Assembly: GCF_030530635.1 (NCBI RefSeq)
Contig: NZ_JAUMUL010000084.1
Location: 1-9,917 of the forward strand
Length of the DNA: 9,917 nt
Source: Actinomyces sp.
GTDB taxonomy: Bacteria; Actinomycetota; Actinomycetes; Actinomycetales; Actinomycetaceae
Direction of reading: 5' to 3'
Shown: positions 1-7,368 of the stretch, piece after piece
How positions within the stretch are numbered: position 1 is the stretch's first letter
Layout: every line of letters begins with the position of its first letter
Translations under genes and position numbers: made by a program
Notes under the pieces: generated by a model
Database searches by the model: none
Told to the model about the DNA's origin: nothing
Seen by the model: only the letters and a program-made list of their open reading frames with translations

Positions 1-46
1 GGGCTAACCCCGCCCCGGGGGTGGGCGCGGGGGGGCGGTGGGGCGG

Positions 47-66
47 CCCCCCCCCCGGGGGGGGGG
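47..66. repeat. C10G10 palindromic homopolymer
   Basis: Ten C are followed directly by ten G, a perfect 20-bp palindrome. It could fold on either strand, but such a sequence is also a classic place for sequencing or assembly error, so its exact length should not be trusted. Confidence 0.8.
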
Positions 67-79
67 CGACCACCCGGGC

Positions 80-95
80 GGCGGCTGGGGCCGCC
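80..95 (-). terminator. Short GC hairpin after tkt, possible terminator
   Basis: Six-base arms GGCGGC and GCCGCC pair perfectly around a TGGG loop, 23 bases past the transketolase stop. On the minus strand no T run follows, so it is not a canonical intrinsic terminator. GC-rich actinobacteria often use U-poor hairpins, which keeps it possible. Confidence 0.25.
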
Positions 96-117
96 CCCAC
101 GCCTTGGTGGACGTTCG

Positions 118-2202
118 TCAGGCGCGGGCCAGGGCGTCGCGGGCCCGCGCGGCCACGGCCTCACCGGTGAACCCGTAGTCCTCGAACAGCTGCGCACCGG
201 GGGCGGAGGCGCCGAAGTGGTCCAGGGAGACGATCTCGCCGCCGTCGCGGACGAGGTCACGCCAGCCCATGGCCGAGCCGGCCTCGATGGACACACGCAC
301 GCCCGCCTCGGGCAGCACGGTGGCCCGGTAGGCCTCGTCCTGCTGGGCGAACCACTCCAGGCAGGGGGCGGAGACCACCCGCGTGGGGGTGCCCTCGGCC
401 TGTAGCACCTCGCGGGCGGCGACCGCCACGCCCACCTCGGAACCGGTGGCGATCAGGACCACAGCGGGGGCGACCTCGGCGCCGTCGGCATCGGTGGCCT
501 CGGCCAGCACGTAGGCGCCCCGGCGCACGCCGGCACGGGCGGCCTCGGCGTCGGCATGGACGGTCAGGTTCTGGCGGGACAGGACGATCCCGGCCGGGCC
601 ATCGGGGCGATGCAGGATCTGTGCCCAGGCAGCCGCGGTCTCATTGGCGTCGGCGGGGCGGACGACGGCGAGCCCGGGAATGGCACGCAGAGCGGCCAGG
701 TGCTCGATCGGCTGGTGGGTGGGGCCGTCCTCACCCACACCGATCGAGTCGTGCGTCCACACGAAGATGGAGCCCAGACCCATCAATGCGGCCAGGCGGA
801 CGGCCGGGCGCATGTAGTCGGAGAACACCATGAAGGTGCCCCCGTACGGGCGGGTCAGGCCATCCAGTGCGATGCCGTTGAGGATGCCGCCCATGGCGTG
901 CTCCCGGATGCCGAAGTGCAGCGTGCGCCCATAGGGGCCGTCGCCGTCGGAGCGGGCCAGGTCGGCGGGCAGGAAGGAGGGCTCTCCGGCCATGGTGGTG
1001 TTATTGGAGCCGGCCAGGTCGGCGGACCCGCCCCACAACTCCGGAGCCACCGGCGCCAGCGCGGAGAGCGTCTTACCGGAGGCCGCCCGGGTGGCCAGGG
1101 CGTCACCGACCTCCCACACCGGCAGGGCGGCCTCCAGACCCTCATCCAGCTTTCCGGAGCGAAGGCGCTCCAGCAGGGCGGCCCGCTCGGGGGAGTCCTG
1201 CTGCCAGGTGGCCAGGCGGGCGTCCCACTCGCTGCGGGCGGCCGCGGCGCGCTCAGCGGCGTGTGAGCGGGTGAAGGCGACGACGTCGTCGGGCAGCTGG
1301 AAGGATGCTGCCGGGTCCAGGCCCAGCGCCTCCTTGAGTCCGGCGACCTCGTCGGCGCCGAGCTTGGCGCCGTGTGAGGCTTCGGTGCCCTGCTTGGTGG
1401 GGGAGGGCCAGGCGATGATCGTGTGCAGGCGGATCATGGTGGGGCGCCTGGTCTCGGCGCGGGCCGCAGCCAGTGCCTCGTGCAGCGCCTGCAGGTCCTC
1501 GCGGTAGGCGCCGCCCGTCTTCCAATCGACGTCGAGCACCTGCCAGCCGTAGGCCTCGAAGCGGGCGGAGGGGTCTTCGGTGAAGGAGATGTCGGTGTCG
1601 CCCTCAATGGAGATGTCGTTGTCGTCGTAGATGGCGATCAGGTTGCCCAGTTGCAGGGTGCCCGCGAGGGAGGCGGCCTCGGAGGTCACTCCCTCCTGCA
1701 TGCAGCCGTCGCCCATGATCGTGTAGACGAAGTGGTCGAACAGGGAGGTGCCGTCGGCGGCGTCGGGTTCGAACAGGCCGTGCTCGCGGCGGGCCGCCAT
1801 GGCCAGCCCGACGGCGTTGGCGAAGCCCGCCCCGAGCGGGCCGGTGGTGGTTTCAATGCCGGGGGTGTGGCCGAACTCGGGGTGCCCGGGCAGGCCGTCG
1901 GGGGAACGGAAGTGGGTGAAGCCCTCCACCGGGATGTCATAGCCGGTCAGGAACAGTTGGCAGTACTGCAGTAGGGAGGCATGGCCGGCGGAGAGTACGA
2001 AGCGGTCGCGACCCAACCAGTTCGGGTCGGCCGGGTCGTGGCGCAGCTCGTGCTGGTAGAGCAGGTGGGCCACCGGTGCCAGCGAGATCGCGGCGCCGGG
2101 ATGACCCGAGCCCGCTGCCTCCACGGCGTCGGCGGCCAAGGCCTTGGCGACGTTGATGGCCTTGAGATCGAGGTCGGTGAGCGCGATGGGCTCGGTGGTC
2201 AT
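118..2202 (-). CDS. tkt: Transketolase
   Basis: Complete transketolase of 694 aa, the thiamine-diphosphate enzyme that moves two-carbon ketol units between sugar phosphates in the cytosolic pentose phosphate pathway. The usual family length is about 650-700 aa. The N-terminal diphosphate-binding domain shows GSGHPG with H34, a TGPLG motif near 121-124, and the GDG cofactor motif at 164-166 followed by DDNDISIEGDT. The central pyrimidine domain has GIREHAMGGI with the catalytic glutamate E434, then FSDYMRPAVRLAAL and THDSIGVGEDGPTHQP. The C-terminal domain has IATGSEV and SAPCLEWF. I chose the ATG at 2202 because AAGGAG lies seven bases upstream and family homology starts there; an in-frame ATG at 2310 would add 36 residues encoded by the tandem repeat region. 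Codons are strongly G/C-ending and I found no in-frame ATA by eye, typical of a highly expressed core gene. It diverges from the sugar operon; a functional link is possible but not shown. Confidence 0.97.
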   Translation of the reverse strand: MTTEPIALTDLDLKAINVAKALAADAVEAAGSGHPGAAISLAPVAHLLYQHELRHDPADPNWLGRDRFVLSAGHASLLQYCQLFLTGYDIPVEGFTHFRSPDGLPGHPEFGHTPGIETTTGPLGAGFANAVGLAMAARREHGLFEPDAADGTSLFDHFVYTIMGDGCMQEGVTSEAASLAGTLQLGNLIAIYDDNDISIEGDTDISFTEDPSARFEAYGWQVLDVDWKTGGAYREDLQALHEALAAARAETRRPTMIRLHTIIAWPSPTKQGTEASHGAKLGADEVAGLKEALGLDPAASFQLPDDVVAFTRSHAAERAAAARSEWDARLATWQQDSPERAALLERLRSGKLDEGLEAALPVWEVGDALATRAASGKTLSALAPVAPELWGGSADLAGSNNTTMAGEPSFLPADLARSDGDGPYGRTLHFGIREHAMGGILNGIALDGLTRPYGGTFMVFSDYMRPAVRLAALMGLGSIFVWTHDSIGVGEDGPTHQPIEHLAALRAIPGLAVVRPADANETAAAWAQILHRPDGPAGIVLSRQNLTVHADAEAARAGVRRGAYVLAEATDADGAEVAPAVVLIATGSEVGVAVAAREVLQAEGTPTRVVSAPCLEWFAQQDEAYRATVLPEAGVRVSIEAGSAMGWRDLVRDGGEIVSLDHFGASAPGAQLFEDYGFTGEAVAARARDALARA

Positions 2203-2241
2203 GGGGTGGCTCCTTGTCGGTTGTCTGGTGCGGTAGATGGT

Positions 2242-2265
2242 GTTGTAAGCGTGGTTGTAAGCGTG
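2242..2265. repeat. Perfect tandem duplication of a 12-bp unit in the tkt leader
   Basis: GTTGTAAGCGTG occurs twice in immediate succession (2242-2253 and 2254-2265), 40-63 bases upstream of the transketolase start. It lies in the probable leader or promoter region. It could be a recent slippage duplication or a pair of direct binding sites; the sequence alone does not decide. Confidence 0.9.
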
Positions 2266-2305
2266 CGCCCGGCCGGTGAGCGTGCCCACCGTAGTAGCTG
2301 AATGC

Positions 2306-2334
2306 ATCATCTACGCAGTCGGCGTGGTCGGCAA
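2306..2334 (-). promoter_or_regulatory. Weak candidate promoter for tkt
   Basis: On the minus strand TTGCCG (2334-2329) and GATGAT (2311-2306) are separated by 17 bases. Each matches four of six positions of the vegetative consensus. This would start the transcript about 95 bases before the tkt start codon, with the 12-bp tandem repeat inside the leader. Matches of this quality arise by chance, so this is only a candidate. Confidence 0.22.
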
Positions 2335-2394
2335 GGCTGAACGACGCACATAGGTGCGGGCGGCCGGTGCGAAGTCGCGGAGGTGGCGGCGTTA

Positions 2395-2412
2395 CCGGCA
2401 TGCCGGGCATGC
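2395..2412. promoter_or_regulatory. Nested palindromes in the divergent intergenic region
   Basis: Two palindromes overlap here. CCGGCATGCCGG (2395-2406) is perfect. GCATGCC-G-GGCATGC (2398-2412) is a perfect pair of 7-bp arms around one central G. The position between two divergent genes suits a regulator-binding site, but no known box is recognised and a chance GC-rich dyad is possible. Confidence 0.35.
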
Positions 2413-2512
2413 TGAGCGTGCCGGGCGGATACAAGTGGAGGGGTGAGCTGCACGAGGTAAAAGTATCACGGTCGGACAAACGTTGGTGGGGGAGGTTGTG
2501 GGTAAGTGTCCG

Positions 2513-2542
2513 TTGACACGTTCGTGTCTCCTGGTACACAAT
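2513..2542 (+). promoter_or_regulatory. Promoter of the sugar-transport operon
   Basis: A perfect -35 box TTGACA (2513-2518) is followed by a -10-like sequence in TACACAAT. Reading it as CACAAT (2537-2542) gives an 18-base spacer and four of six matches; reading it as TACACA (2535-2540) gives 16 bases. Transcription would start near 2549, leaving a leader of roughly 90 bases before the binding-protein gene. The operator-like palindrome at 2556-2571 lies just downstream, where a bound repressor would block initiation. Confidence 0.6.
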
Positions 2543-2555
2543 CGTCACATCGCGT

Positions 2556-2571
2556 TTTGAACCGGTCCAAA
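2556..2571. promoter_or_regulatory. LacI-family operator candidate
   Basis: TTTGAACCGGTCCAAA is a 16-bp palindrome with 14 of 16 symmetric positions and a central CG. That is the usual form of LacI/GalR-family operators, where hinge leucines intercalate at the central CpG. It sits immediately after the predicted start of transcription. The obvious partner is the LacI-family regulator encoded at 7369-8445 in the same operon. The assignment is inference from form and position. Confidence 0.65.
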
Positions 2572-2641
2572 GGGGGGTCGGTGTAGCGGGCGTGCGTACT
2601 CATAGAGGAGTGCGCGGGAACGCTGTTATGGAGGGACTGAC

Positions 2642-3676
2642 ATGAAACATCGTCTGGCTGAAGTGGCGGCGGCCGGCGCCATGTGTCTTGCATTGGCGGT
2701 TGCGGGTTGCGCGGGCGGCAGGGCCGGAGGCCCGTCGAACGAATCCGGCCGCGGCGCGGCGGACGGCGCGCCGGTCTCCGTGGCGTTCGTGCCGAAGATT
2801 CAGGGAATCCCCTTCTTCGAGGCCATGAATACCGGCGGTGCCGAAGCCGCAGAGGAGTTCGGTTTCAACTGGGTCTACTCCGGACCGAATACAGCCGATC
2901 CCGCCGCGCAGAGTGAAGTCGTGCGCTCATTGATGCAGCAGCGGGTGGACGCTCTGCTCATCGCGCCCAATGACCCGGACTCCATGGCGCCTTTGATCAC
3001 CGAGGCACAGGATCAGGGGATCAAGGTGGGGACGGCGGACACCGATGCGGCGTCGTCGTCCAGGGAGGTATTCGTTACTCAGGCCACGAATGAGGCGATC
3101 GGCACGACGCTGCTGGAACAGATGGTGGAACCGATCGACGGGAAGGGGCGGGTCGCGATCGTATCGTGCGGCCAGACCGCGTCGAACCTGAACGCATGGA
3201 TCGAGGTGTTCAAAGACAAGGCCGCCGCCGACTACCCGGACATGGAGATAGTCGACACCGTCTACGCCGATGAGGACCAGGCCAAGGCCGTCACCATGGC
3301 CAAGAACCTCATTAATGCGCATCCGGACCTCAAGGGCCTGGTAGGGGTGTGCACGACGTCCGCGCCCGGTGTGGCGCAGGCCGTCCAGGAGTCGGGGAAG
3401 ACCGGGGAGATCGCCACGGTCGGCGTCGGGACGCCGCAGGCGATGCTGCCGTACCTCAAGGACGGATCTGCGAGCTCGGCGGTGCTGTGGGATGTTGAGG
3501 ACCTCGGCTACCTGACGGCCTGGGCCGGTTGGAGGCTCGCACAGGGGGATACCTTCGAGGCCTCCCAGGATGTGGGCAGGATATCCGGGGTGACCTTTGA
3601 CGAGGAGTCGAAGACGCTCATCCTGGGGGAGCCGCTGATCCTTACCGAGGAGAACGCCGGGGACTACGACTACTGA
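2642..3676 (+). CDS. Sugar ABC transporter substrate-binding lipoprotein (LsrB/RhaS-like)
   Basis: A 344-aa periplasmic-binding-protein-type receptor that captures a sugar outside the membrane for the downstream importer. The N-terminus is a lipoprotein signal: charged start, hydrophobic stretch, and lipobox VAGC with the lipidated Cys at residue 23, followed by a Gly/Ser-rich linker. The mature part from about residue 45 has the type I fold: FVPKIQGIPFFEAMN, then SEVVRSLMQQRVDALLIAPNDP and VGTADTDA, ending in NAGDYDY. This layout resembles LsrB (autoinducer-2) and rhizobial RhaS (rhamnose). From memory of LsrB, ligand residues Lys35 and Asp116 have counterparts here (K52 and the first Asp of ADTD), but the Asp-Gln pair, Pro and Ala appear replaced (NL, V, T). 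An AI-2 ligand is therefore less likely than a sugar. The ATG start has GGAGGG six bases upstream. First gene of the operon. Confidence 0.92.
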   Translation: MKHRLAEVAAAGAMCLALAVAGCAGGRAGGPSNESGRGAADGAPVSVAFVPKIQGIPFFEAMNTGGAEAAEEFGFNWVYSGPNTADPAAQSEVVRSLMQQRVDALLIAPNDPDSMAPLITEAQDQGIKVGTADTDAASSSREVFVTQATNEAIGTTLLEQMVEPIDGKGRVAIVSCGQTASNLNAWIEVFKDKAAADYPDMEIVDTVYADEDQAKAVTMAKNLINAHPDLKGLVGVCTTSAPGVAQAVQESGKTGEIATVGVGTPQAMLPYLKDGSASSAVLWDVEDLGYLTAWAGWRLAQGDTFEASQDVGRISGVTFDEESKTLILGEPLILTEENAGDYDY

Positions 3677-3688
3677 CCCGCATTGTGA

Positions 3689-3725
3689 ACCGCGGTGTGC
3701 GCGGTCGGCGGGATCGTGCGCACCG
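3689..3725 (+). other. Intercistronic RNA hairpin between binding protein and ATPase
   Basis: The 68-base gap after the binding-protein stop can fold. ACCGCG and CGCGGT pair perfectly around a GTGTG loop (3689-3705). An alternative is a 10-bp stem with two G-U pairs between 3693-3702 and 3716-3725. No T run follows, so full termination is unlikely. In sugar ABC operons a hairpin here commonly protects or truncates the mRNA so that more binding protein than membrane complex is made; that role is inferred. Confidence 0.45.
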
Positions 3726-3744
3726 TACGAGCGCTCAGGGGGAC

Positions 3745-5286
3745 ATGGTGAATGCGGGAGTTGAACAGACGCCTTCGGGAGGAGACATTCTGGAGGTAAG
3801 GGGGATCGACAAGCGTTATGGCGGCGTTCACGCGCTCAGGAACGTCGACTGGTCCGTCCGCGCCGGAGAAGTGCACGGCCTGGTCGGTGAGAACGGAGCG
3901 GGGAAGTCGACCCTCATCAAAATGATCAGCGGTGCCGAGCGGCCAGACCGGGGCGCTGTACTGATAAGCGGGCAGCAGATCGTGCTCGGGGATACGCAGT
4001 CGGCCCTGGCGGCGGGGGTGTCCCCGGTGTATCAGGAGCCGGAGTTGTTTGCCGATCTGTCCGTGGCCGAGAACATATTTCTCGGACGCGAGGAGACTCG
4101 TATGGGCCGAGTCGACTGGTCGGGTCAGCAGGAGAAAGTTGAAAGGCTGCTGGGACGCCTGAGGCTCGATCCCGAAATCATGCACCGGCGGGTGGGTGAT
4201 CTTCCGGTCGGGGAGCAGCAACTGGTTTCAATCGCAAAGGCGTTCGCCGTGGATGTTCGTCTGCTCATCCTGGACGAGCCGTCGGCCATACTCACCAATA
4301 CGGAGATCGACCGCCTTTTCGATATCATCCGGGGGCTGCGCGATGATGGCATAGGAGTAATCTATATCTCGCATCGGCTGGATGAGCTGGGGCGCATCAC
4401 CGACAGAATCACGGTGATGCGTGACGGCGTCGTCATAGGTACTTACGCCACCGCGGATATGTCGCCCACCAAGATCGCGCAGGCCATGGTGGGCGACAAG
4501 TTCGAAATCGCGGATCGGTCAGGCAGGAGTAGCGCTGCGACCGATGAAGTGGTGCTCGAAGTCTCCGGCCTGGCCCAGGGTGAACGACTCAAGCATGTCG
4601 ATCTGCAGTTGCGTCGCGGCGAGATAGTCGGCGTGTACGGGCTCATCGGCTCGGGTACGACGGAGCTAGCGCGCGTGCTATTCGGTGTCACGCGCCCAGA
4701 TGGCGGCGAGATTCGGTTGCACGGAGAACCGGTGCGGATACGCTCCCCGCGGGGTGCGATGAGAAGGGGACTGGCCATGCTCCCCGGCAACCGGAAGCTA
4801 CAGGGCGTGTTCCAATCCAAGAGCCTGGTCTTCAACGTCTCCGCCAGCCATCTTCCGTTCTTCTCCATGATGGGTTTGTTCAACGACGGGCACGCCCGCC
4901 GCTCAACGGCTGACTTGATTCGCGGTCTGGGCATCAAGGCGCCGAGCCCGGCAACACCGGTGGCTGCGCTTTCCGGAGGAAACCAGCAGAAGGTGGTCAT
5001 GGGCAGGCAGCTGGTCGAGGCGCCCGAGGTGCTGCTCGTAGAGGAACCCACCCAGGGCGTGGACGTGGGCGCGAAGTCTGAGATACATCAGCTGATCCTG
5101 GACCATGCCGCGGAGGGTCGTTCGGCGATTGTGTTCTCCACCGACTTGGAGGAGATCCGGTTCCTGGCGGACCGGATCCTAGTGATGCGACACGGTGAGG
5201 TGGCCGCCGAGCTGAACGGAGACGTGTCTGCGGTCACGCTGCTGAGTGCTGCGTCTGGAGAGCTTGAGAGCGAGGCGGCAAGATGA
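3745..5286 (+). CDS. Sugar ABC transporter ATPase, two nucleotide-binding domains (RbsA/CUT2 class)
   Basis: Duplicated ATPase of about 513 aa that powers sugar import at the inner face of the membrane. Domain 1 has Walker A GENGAGKST (48-56), the family's altered signature LPVGEQQL, Walker B LLILDEPSA and switch His in YISHRLDE. Domain 2 has a degenerate P-loop GLIGSGTTEL without the lysine, an intact LSGGNQQK signature and VEEPTQGVDVGAKSEI, where the Walker B Asp is replaced by Glu. This asymmetry is typical of RbsA/MglA-type proteins, so one composite ATP site probably does most hydrolysis. An upstream in-frame GTG at 3685 would add 20 residues without homology and reads through the hairpin. 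I prefer ATG 3745 or the adjacent GTG 3748, because AGGGGG ends at 3742; the spacing suits 3748 better. At least eight isoleucines use the rare ATA codon. The stop overlaps the next start by four bases. Confidence 0.95.
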   Translation: MVNAGVEQTPSGGDILEVRGIDKRYGGVHALRNVDWSVRAGEVHGLVGENGAGKSTLIKMISGAERPDRGAVLISGQQIVLGDTQSALAAGVSPVYQEPELFADLSVAENIFLGREETRMGRVDWSGQQEKVERLLGRLRLDPEIMHRRVGDLPVGEQQLVSIAKAFAVDVRLLILDEPSAILTNTEIDRLFDIIRGLRDDGIGVIYISHRLDELGRITDRITVMRDGVVIGTYATADMSPTKIAQAMVGDKFEIADRSGRSSAATDEVVLEVSGLAQGERLKHVDLQLRRGEIVGVYGLIGSGTTELARVLFGVTRPDGGEIRLHGEPVRIRSPRGAMRRGLAMLPGNRKLQGVFQSKSLVFNVSASHLPFFSMMGLFNDGHARRSTADLIRGLGIKAPSPATPVAALSGGNQQKVVMGRQLVEAPEVLLVEEPTQGVDVGAKSEIHQLILDHAAEGRSAIVFSTDLEEIRFLADRILVMRHGEVAAELNGDVSAVTLLSAASGELESEAAR

Positions 5287-6299
5287 GTCGGGCAGTGCTG
5301 CACCGGCGCGGCGGTACGTCGCATCGACTCGGGCGGGCTGCCCGCAGACGCGTGGTTGAAGGCCAGGAAATGGTTCTGGTGGCAGTGATAGTACTGCTCT
5401 GGCTGGCCATGGGAGTCACCACCCCCACCTTCGTTGAACCGTCCAGTATCTTTGCGATCTTCTACACGGTGGCTCCGATAGCACTCATAGGTATTGCGAT
5501 GACGCCGATCATGTGTGCGGCTGGCATCGACGTCTCGGTCGGTTCCAGTCTCGCCGTGGTCATGGTGGTGGTCTCGAAGCTCCTGCGGGACTTCGATATC
5601 AATGCTCCGGCGGCGATCGCCGTGGCGCTGCTGGTGGGCAGCGCATTGGGAACCGTCAACGCCACGCTGATCGCCTTCGGAAGAGTCCCCGCAATGGTGT
5701 GCACATTCGGCACCCTGAACGTCTTTCGCTATATCGCCCTGCAAGTGTTCGGCGAGACCCAGGTCGCGGGTGTTCCGGGGACCCTGGCCTTTCTGGGCGG
5801 CAGCATTTCTCGGGCGCGTCTTCTGGGGTTGCCCAACGCGATGTGGCTCGCGGTCATACTGGCGGCGGTCGTGTGGGCGTATATGAGGCACTGGGCTGCC
5901 GGGCGACACTTGTACGCGATCGGCAATGATGCCGACGCCGCTCGGCTGGCCGGCGTCAAGGTCAGGCGTCGCGTATTTGTTATGTACGTGTTCTGCGGCG
6001 CCATGGTGGGGCTGGCCGCCGTCGTGTCGGTTGGCGGAGGCGGTCTGATCCAGCAGAACGTTGGAATCGGGATGGAGATGTCGGTGATCGCGGCGTGCGT
6101 CATCGGCGGGACCTCCGTCGTCGGAGGGCGCGGCACAGTGTTGGGAACCATGCTGGGAGCGGTGTTGGTGGGAAGTGTGCAGGCGGCCGTGATCCACCTG
6201 CATCTGCCGACGGAGATCACGCAACTGTTTGTTGGAGTCATCATCCTGATTGCGGTGGGTGTGGATCTGCTGCGGCAGTCGAGGAGGGCGAGGTCATGA
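5283..6299 (+). CDS. Sugar ABC transporter permease 1 (BPD_transp_2 family)
   Basis: A 338-aa integral membrane protein, one half of the sugar channel. A basic N-terminal tail of about 28 residues precedes hydrophobic segments starting near 30-47 and 57-74, with several more to the C-terminus. Family landmarks are GIDVSVGS (81-88), the cytoplasmic loop AIGNDADAARLAGVKV from about 212, which contacts the ATPase in this class, and IGGTSVVGGRGTVLGTMLGA from about 274. These place it with RbsC/LsrC/RhaP-type permeases. Its ATG lies in an ATGA overlap with the ATPase stop, with GAGG seven bases upstream, so translation is probably coupled. Confidence 0.95.
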   Translation: MSRAVLHRRGGTSHRLGRAARRRVVEGQEMVLVAVIVLLWLAMGVTTPTFVEPSSIFAIFYTVAPIALIGIAMTPIMCAAGIDVSVGSSLAVVMVVVSKLLRDFDINAPAAIAVALLVGSALGTVNATLIAFGRVPAMVCTFGTLNVFRYIALQVFGETQVAGVPGTLAFLGGSISRARLLGLPNAMWLAVILAAVVWAYMRHWAAGRHLYAIGNDADAARLAGVKVRRRVFVMYVFCGAMVGLAAVVSVGGGGLIQQNVGIGMEMSVIAACVIGGTSVVGGRGTVLGTMLGAVLVGSVQAAVIHLHLPTEITQLFVGVIILIAVGVDLLRQSRRARS

Positions 6300-7363
6300 C
6301 GGTGCCGGCGATGGACGATGCGGTGAACGGCGAACGCAAGTCCGCACCTGCGCAACTCCTACGCGTCCTAATGACGGAGCGGACCGCCGCGCTCGCGCTG
6401 CTGACGCTGGTGCTGGTAGCCGTGTTCTCGGCGCTGGGAAGAGGTGGGTACCTGTTCGCGGACTTCGACGCCGCTTACATGGTGTCGTCATTGCAGTCCC
6501 TCGTCCCGGTCGCGCTCCTGGCGCTGGCGGAGATGTTTGTCATCATCTCCGGATACTCGGGCATAGATCTCTCGGTCGGCGCCATAGTGTCACTGGCGGG
6601 GATGTTCTTCGGCCATTTGGTTCAGAACGTGGGGGTGCCCCTGGTCCCGGCGATCGCCTGCACGGTTATCGCCGGCGGATTACTCGGCGCTGTCAACGGT
6701 GTGCTGGTGGGGTATCTCAGGTTCCCCCCGCTGATCGCAACTCTGGCGACGCAGTACGCATACGCTTCTATCGCCATGGTGGTATCCGGTTCGGCGCCGA
6801 TCTCCGGAGACAGGATCACGGCGGCCAACGGGACCCTGACCGGCCGCGTGGCGCTGTTCGGCCTGATGTTCCCGACGCAGGTGTTGACTGTCTTGGTCCC
6901 GAGCGTGCTCGTCTCATGGCTACTGCTGGACCGCATGACGTGGGGGAGGTCGCTGCTGGCGGTGGGGACGAATGCGACTGCGGCACGCTATGCGGCCCAG
7001 CGTGTTCGTTTGATACGGGGCTCGTCCTACCTGGTGTCCGGTGTGCTGTGCGGTTCGGCAGCGGTCGTCAACGTCGCCCAGTACGCTTCAGCTAGGCCGG
7101 ACGCGGGAACTGCGGGAAACGGCATGGCACTGACCGCCATTACCATTGCGGCACTCGGCGGTGTCTTGATCCAGGGAGGTTCCGGGAGGGTCAGCGGTGT
7201 CGTCATGGCGGCGGTGCTGATCACCTGGCTCAATGCAGGACTGCTGATCTCAATGGAGGGTTCGGCCGGCTCTCGGTCCCAGCTGCTCGCGCTCGGCGCG
7301 GTCCTGATCTGCTCAATCCTGCTCAATAGTTACGCGGCTCGTCGGTATCAACTGCGGAGCTGA
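6296..7363 (+). CDS. Sugar ABC transporter permease 2 (BPD_transp_2 family)
   Basis: A 355-aa membrane protein, the second half of a heterodimeric sugar channel. It shows GIDLSVGA (89-96), the coupling-loop-like segment AVGTNATAARYAAQRV, and IAALGGVLIQGGSGRVSGV near the C-terminus. The last two are less canonical than in permease 1, as often seen when two paralogous permeases pair (LsrC/LsrD, RhaP/RhaQ). The reading frame is open from 6095, but the start is set at ATG 6296: it overlaps the permease 1 stop as ATGA, AGGAGG lies eight bases upstream, and the hydrophobic family region begins shortly after. Two different permeases plus one duplicated ATPase complete the transporter. Confidence 0.94.
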   Translation: MTVPAMDDAVNGERKSAPAQLLRVLMTERTAALALLTLVLVAVFSALGRGGYLFADFDAAYMVSSLQSLVPVALLALAEMFVIISGYSGIDLSVGAIVSLAGMFFGHLVQNVGVPLVPAIACTVIAGGLLGAVNGVLVGYLRFPPLIATLATQYAYASIAMVVSGSAPISGDRITAANGTLTGRVALFGLMFPTQVLTVLVPSVLVSWLLLDRMTWGRSLLAVGTNATAARYAAQRVRLIRGSSYLVSGVLCGSAAVVNVAQYASARPDAGTAGNGMALTAITIAALGGVLIQGGSGRVSGVVMAAVLITWLNAGLLISMEGSAGSRSQLLALGAVLICSILLNSYAARRYQLRS

Positions 7364-7368
7364 GGTGT

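Larger units (their letters stand above)
1..117. other. Low-complexity G/C leader downstream of tkt
   Basis: This stretch is almost only G and C, with several homopolymer runs, and I see no gene in it. It is the 3' flank of the minus-strand transketolase, so it should hold that gene's transcription end. The only structured elements are a ten-C/ten-G palindrome and a short GC hairpin, listed separately. The composition is extreme even for GC-rich DNA, and together with the G run near the other end of the window it may mark unreliable contig ends. Confidence 0.6.

Noticed and set aside
556..1266. Open frame of 236 codons on the plus strand inside tkt
   Set aside because: Gly/Gln/Ala-rich shadow of the transketolase gene in GC-rich DNA, without ribosome site or domain.
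2203..2310. Longer N-terminus for transketolase starting at 2310
   Set aside because: The extra 36 residues are encoded by the tandem repeat leader, match nothing in the family, and the ATG at 2202 has a good AAGGAG site.
2628..2645. Five-codon upstream frame ATG to TGA overlapping the binding-protein start
   Set aside because: No ribosome site at a workable distance, and the bases serve as the ribosome site of the real gene; most likely chance.
5088..6224. Open frame of 378 codons on the minus strand opposite ATPase and permease 1
   Set aside because: His/Arg/Asp-rich composition produced by the complementary strand of real genes; no domain recognised.
6095..6295. Upstream extension of permease 2
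   Set aside because: It overlaps the conserved C-terminal part of permease 1, has no hydrophobic family sequence, and ATG 6296 has an AGGAGG site and the ATGA overlap seen at the previous junction.
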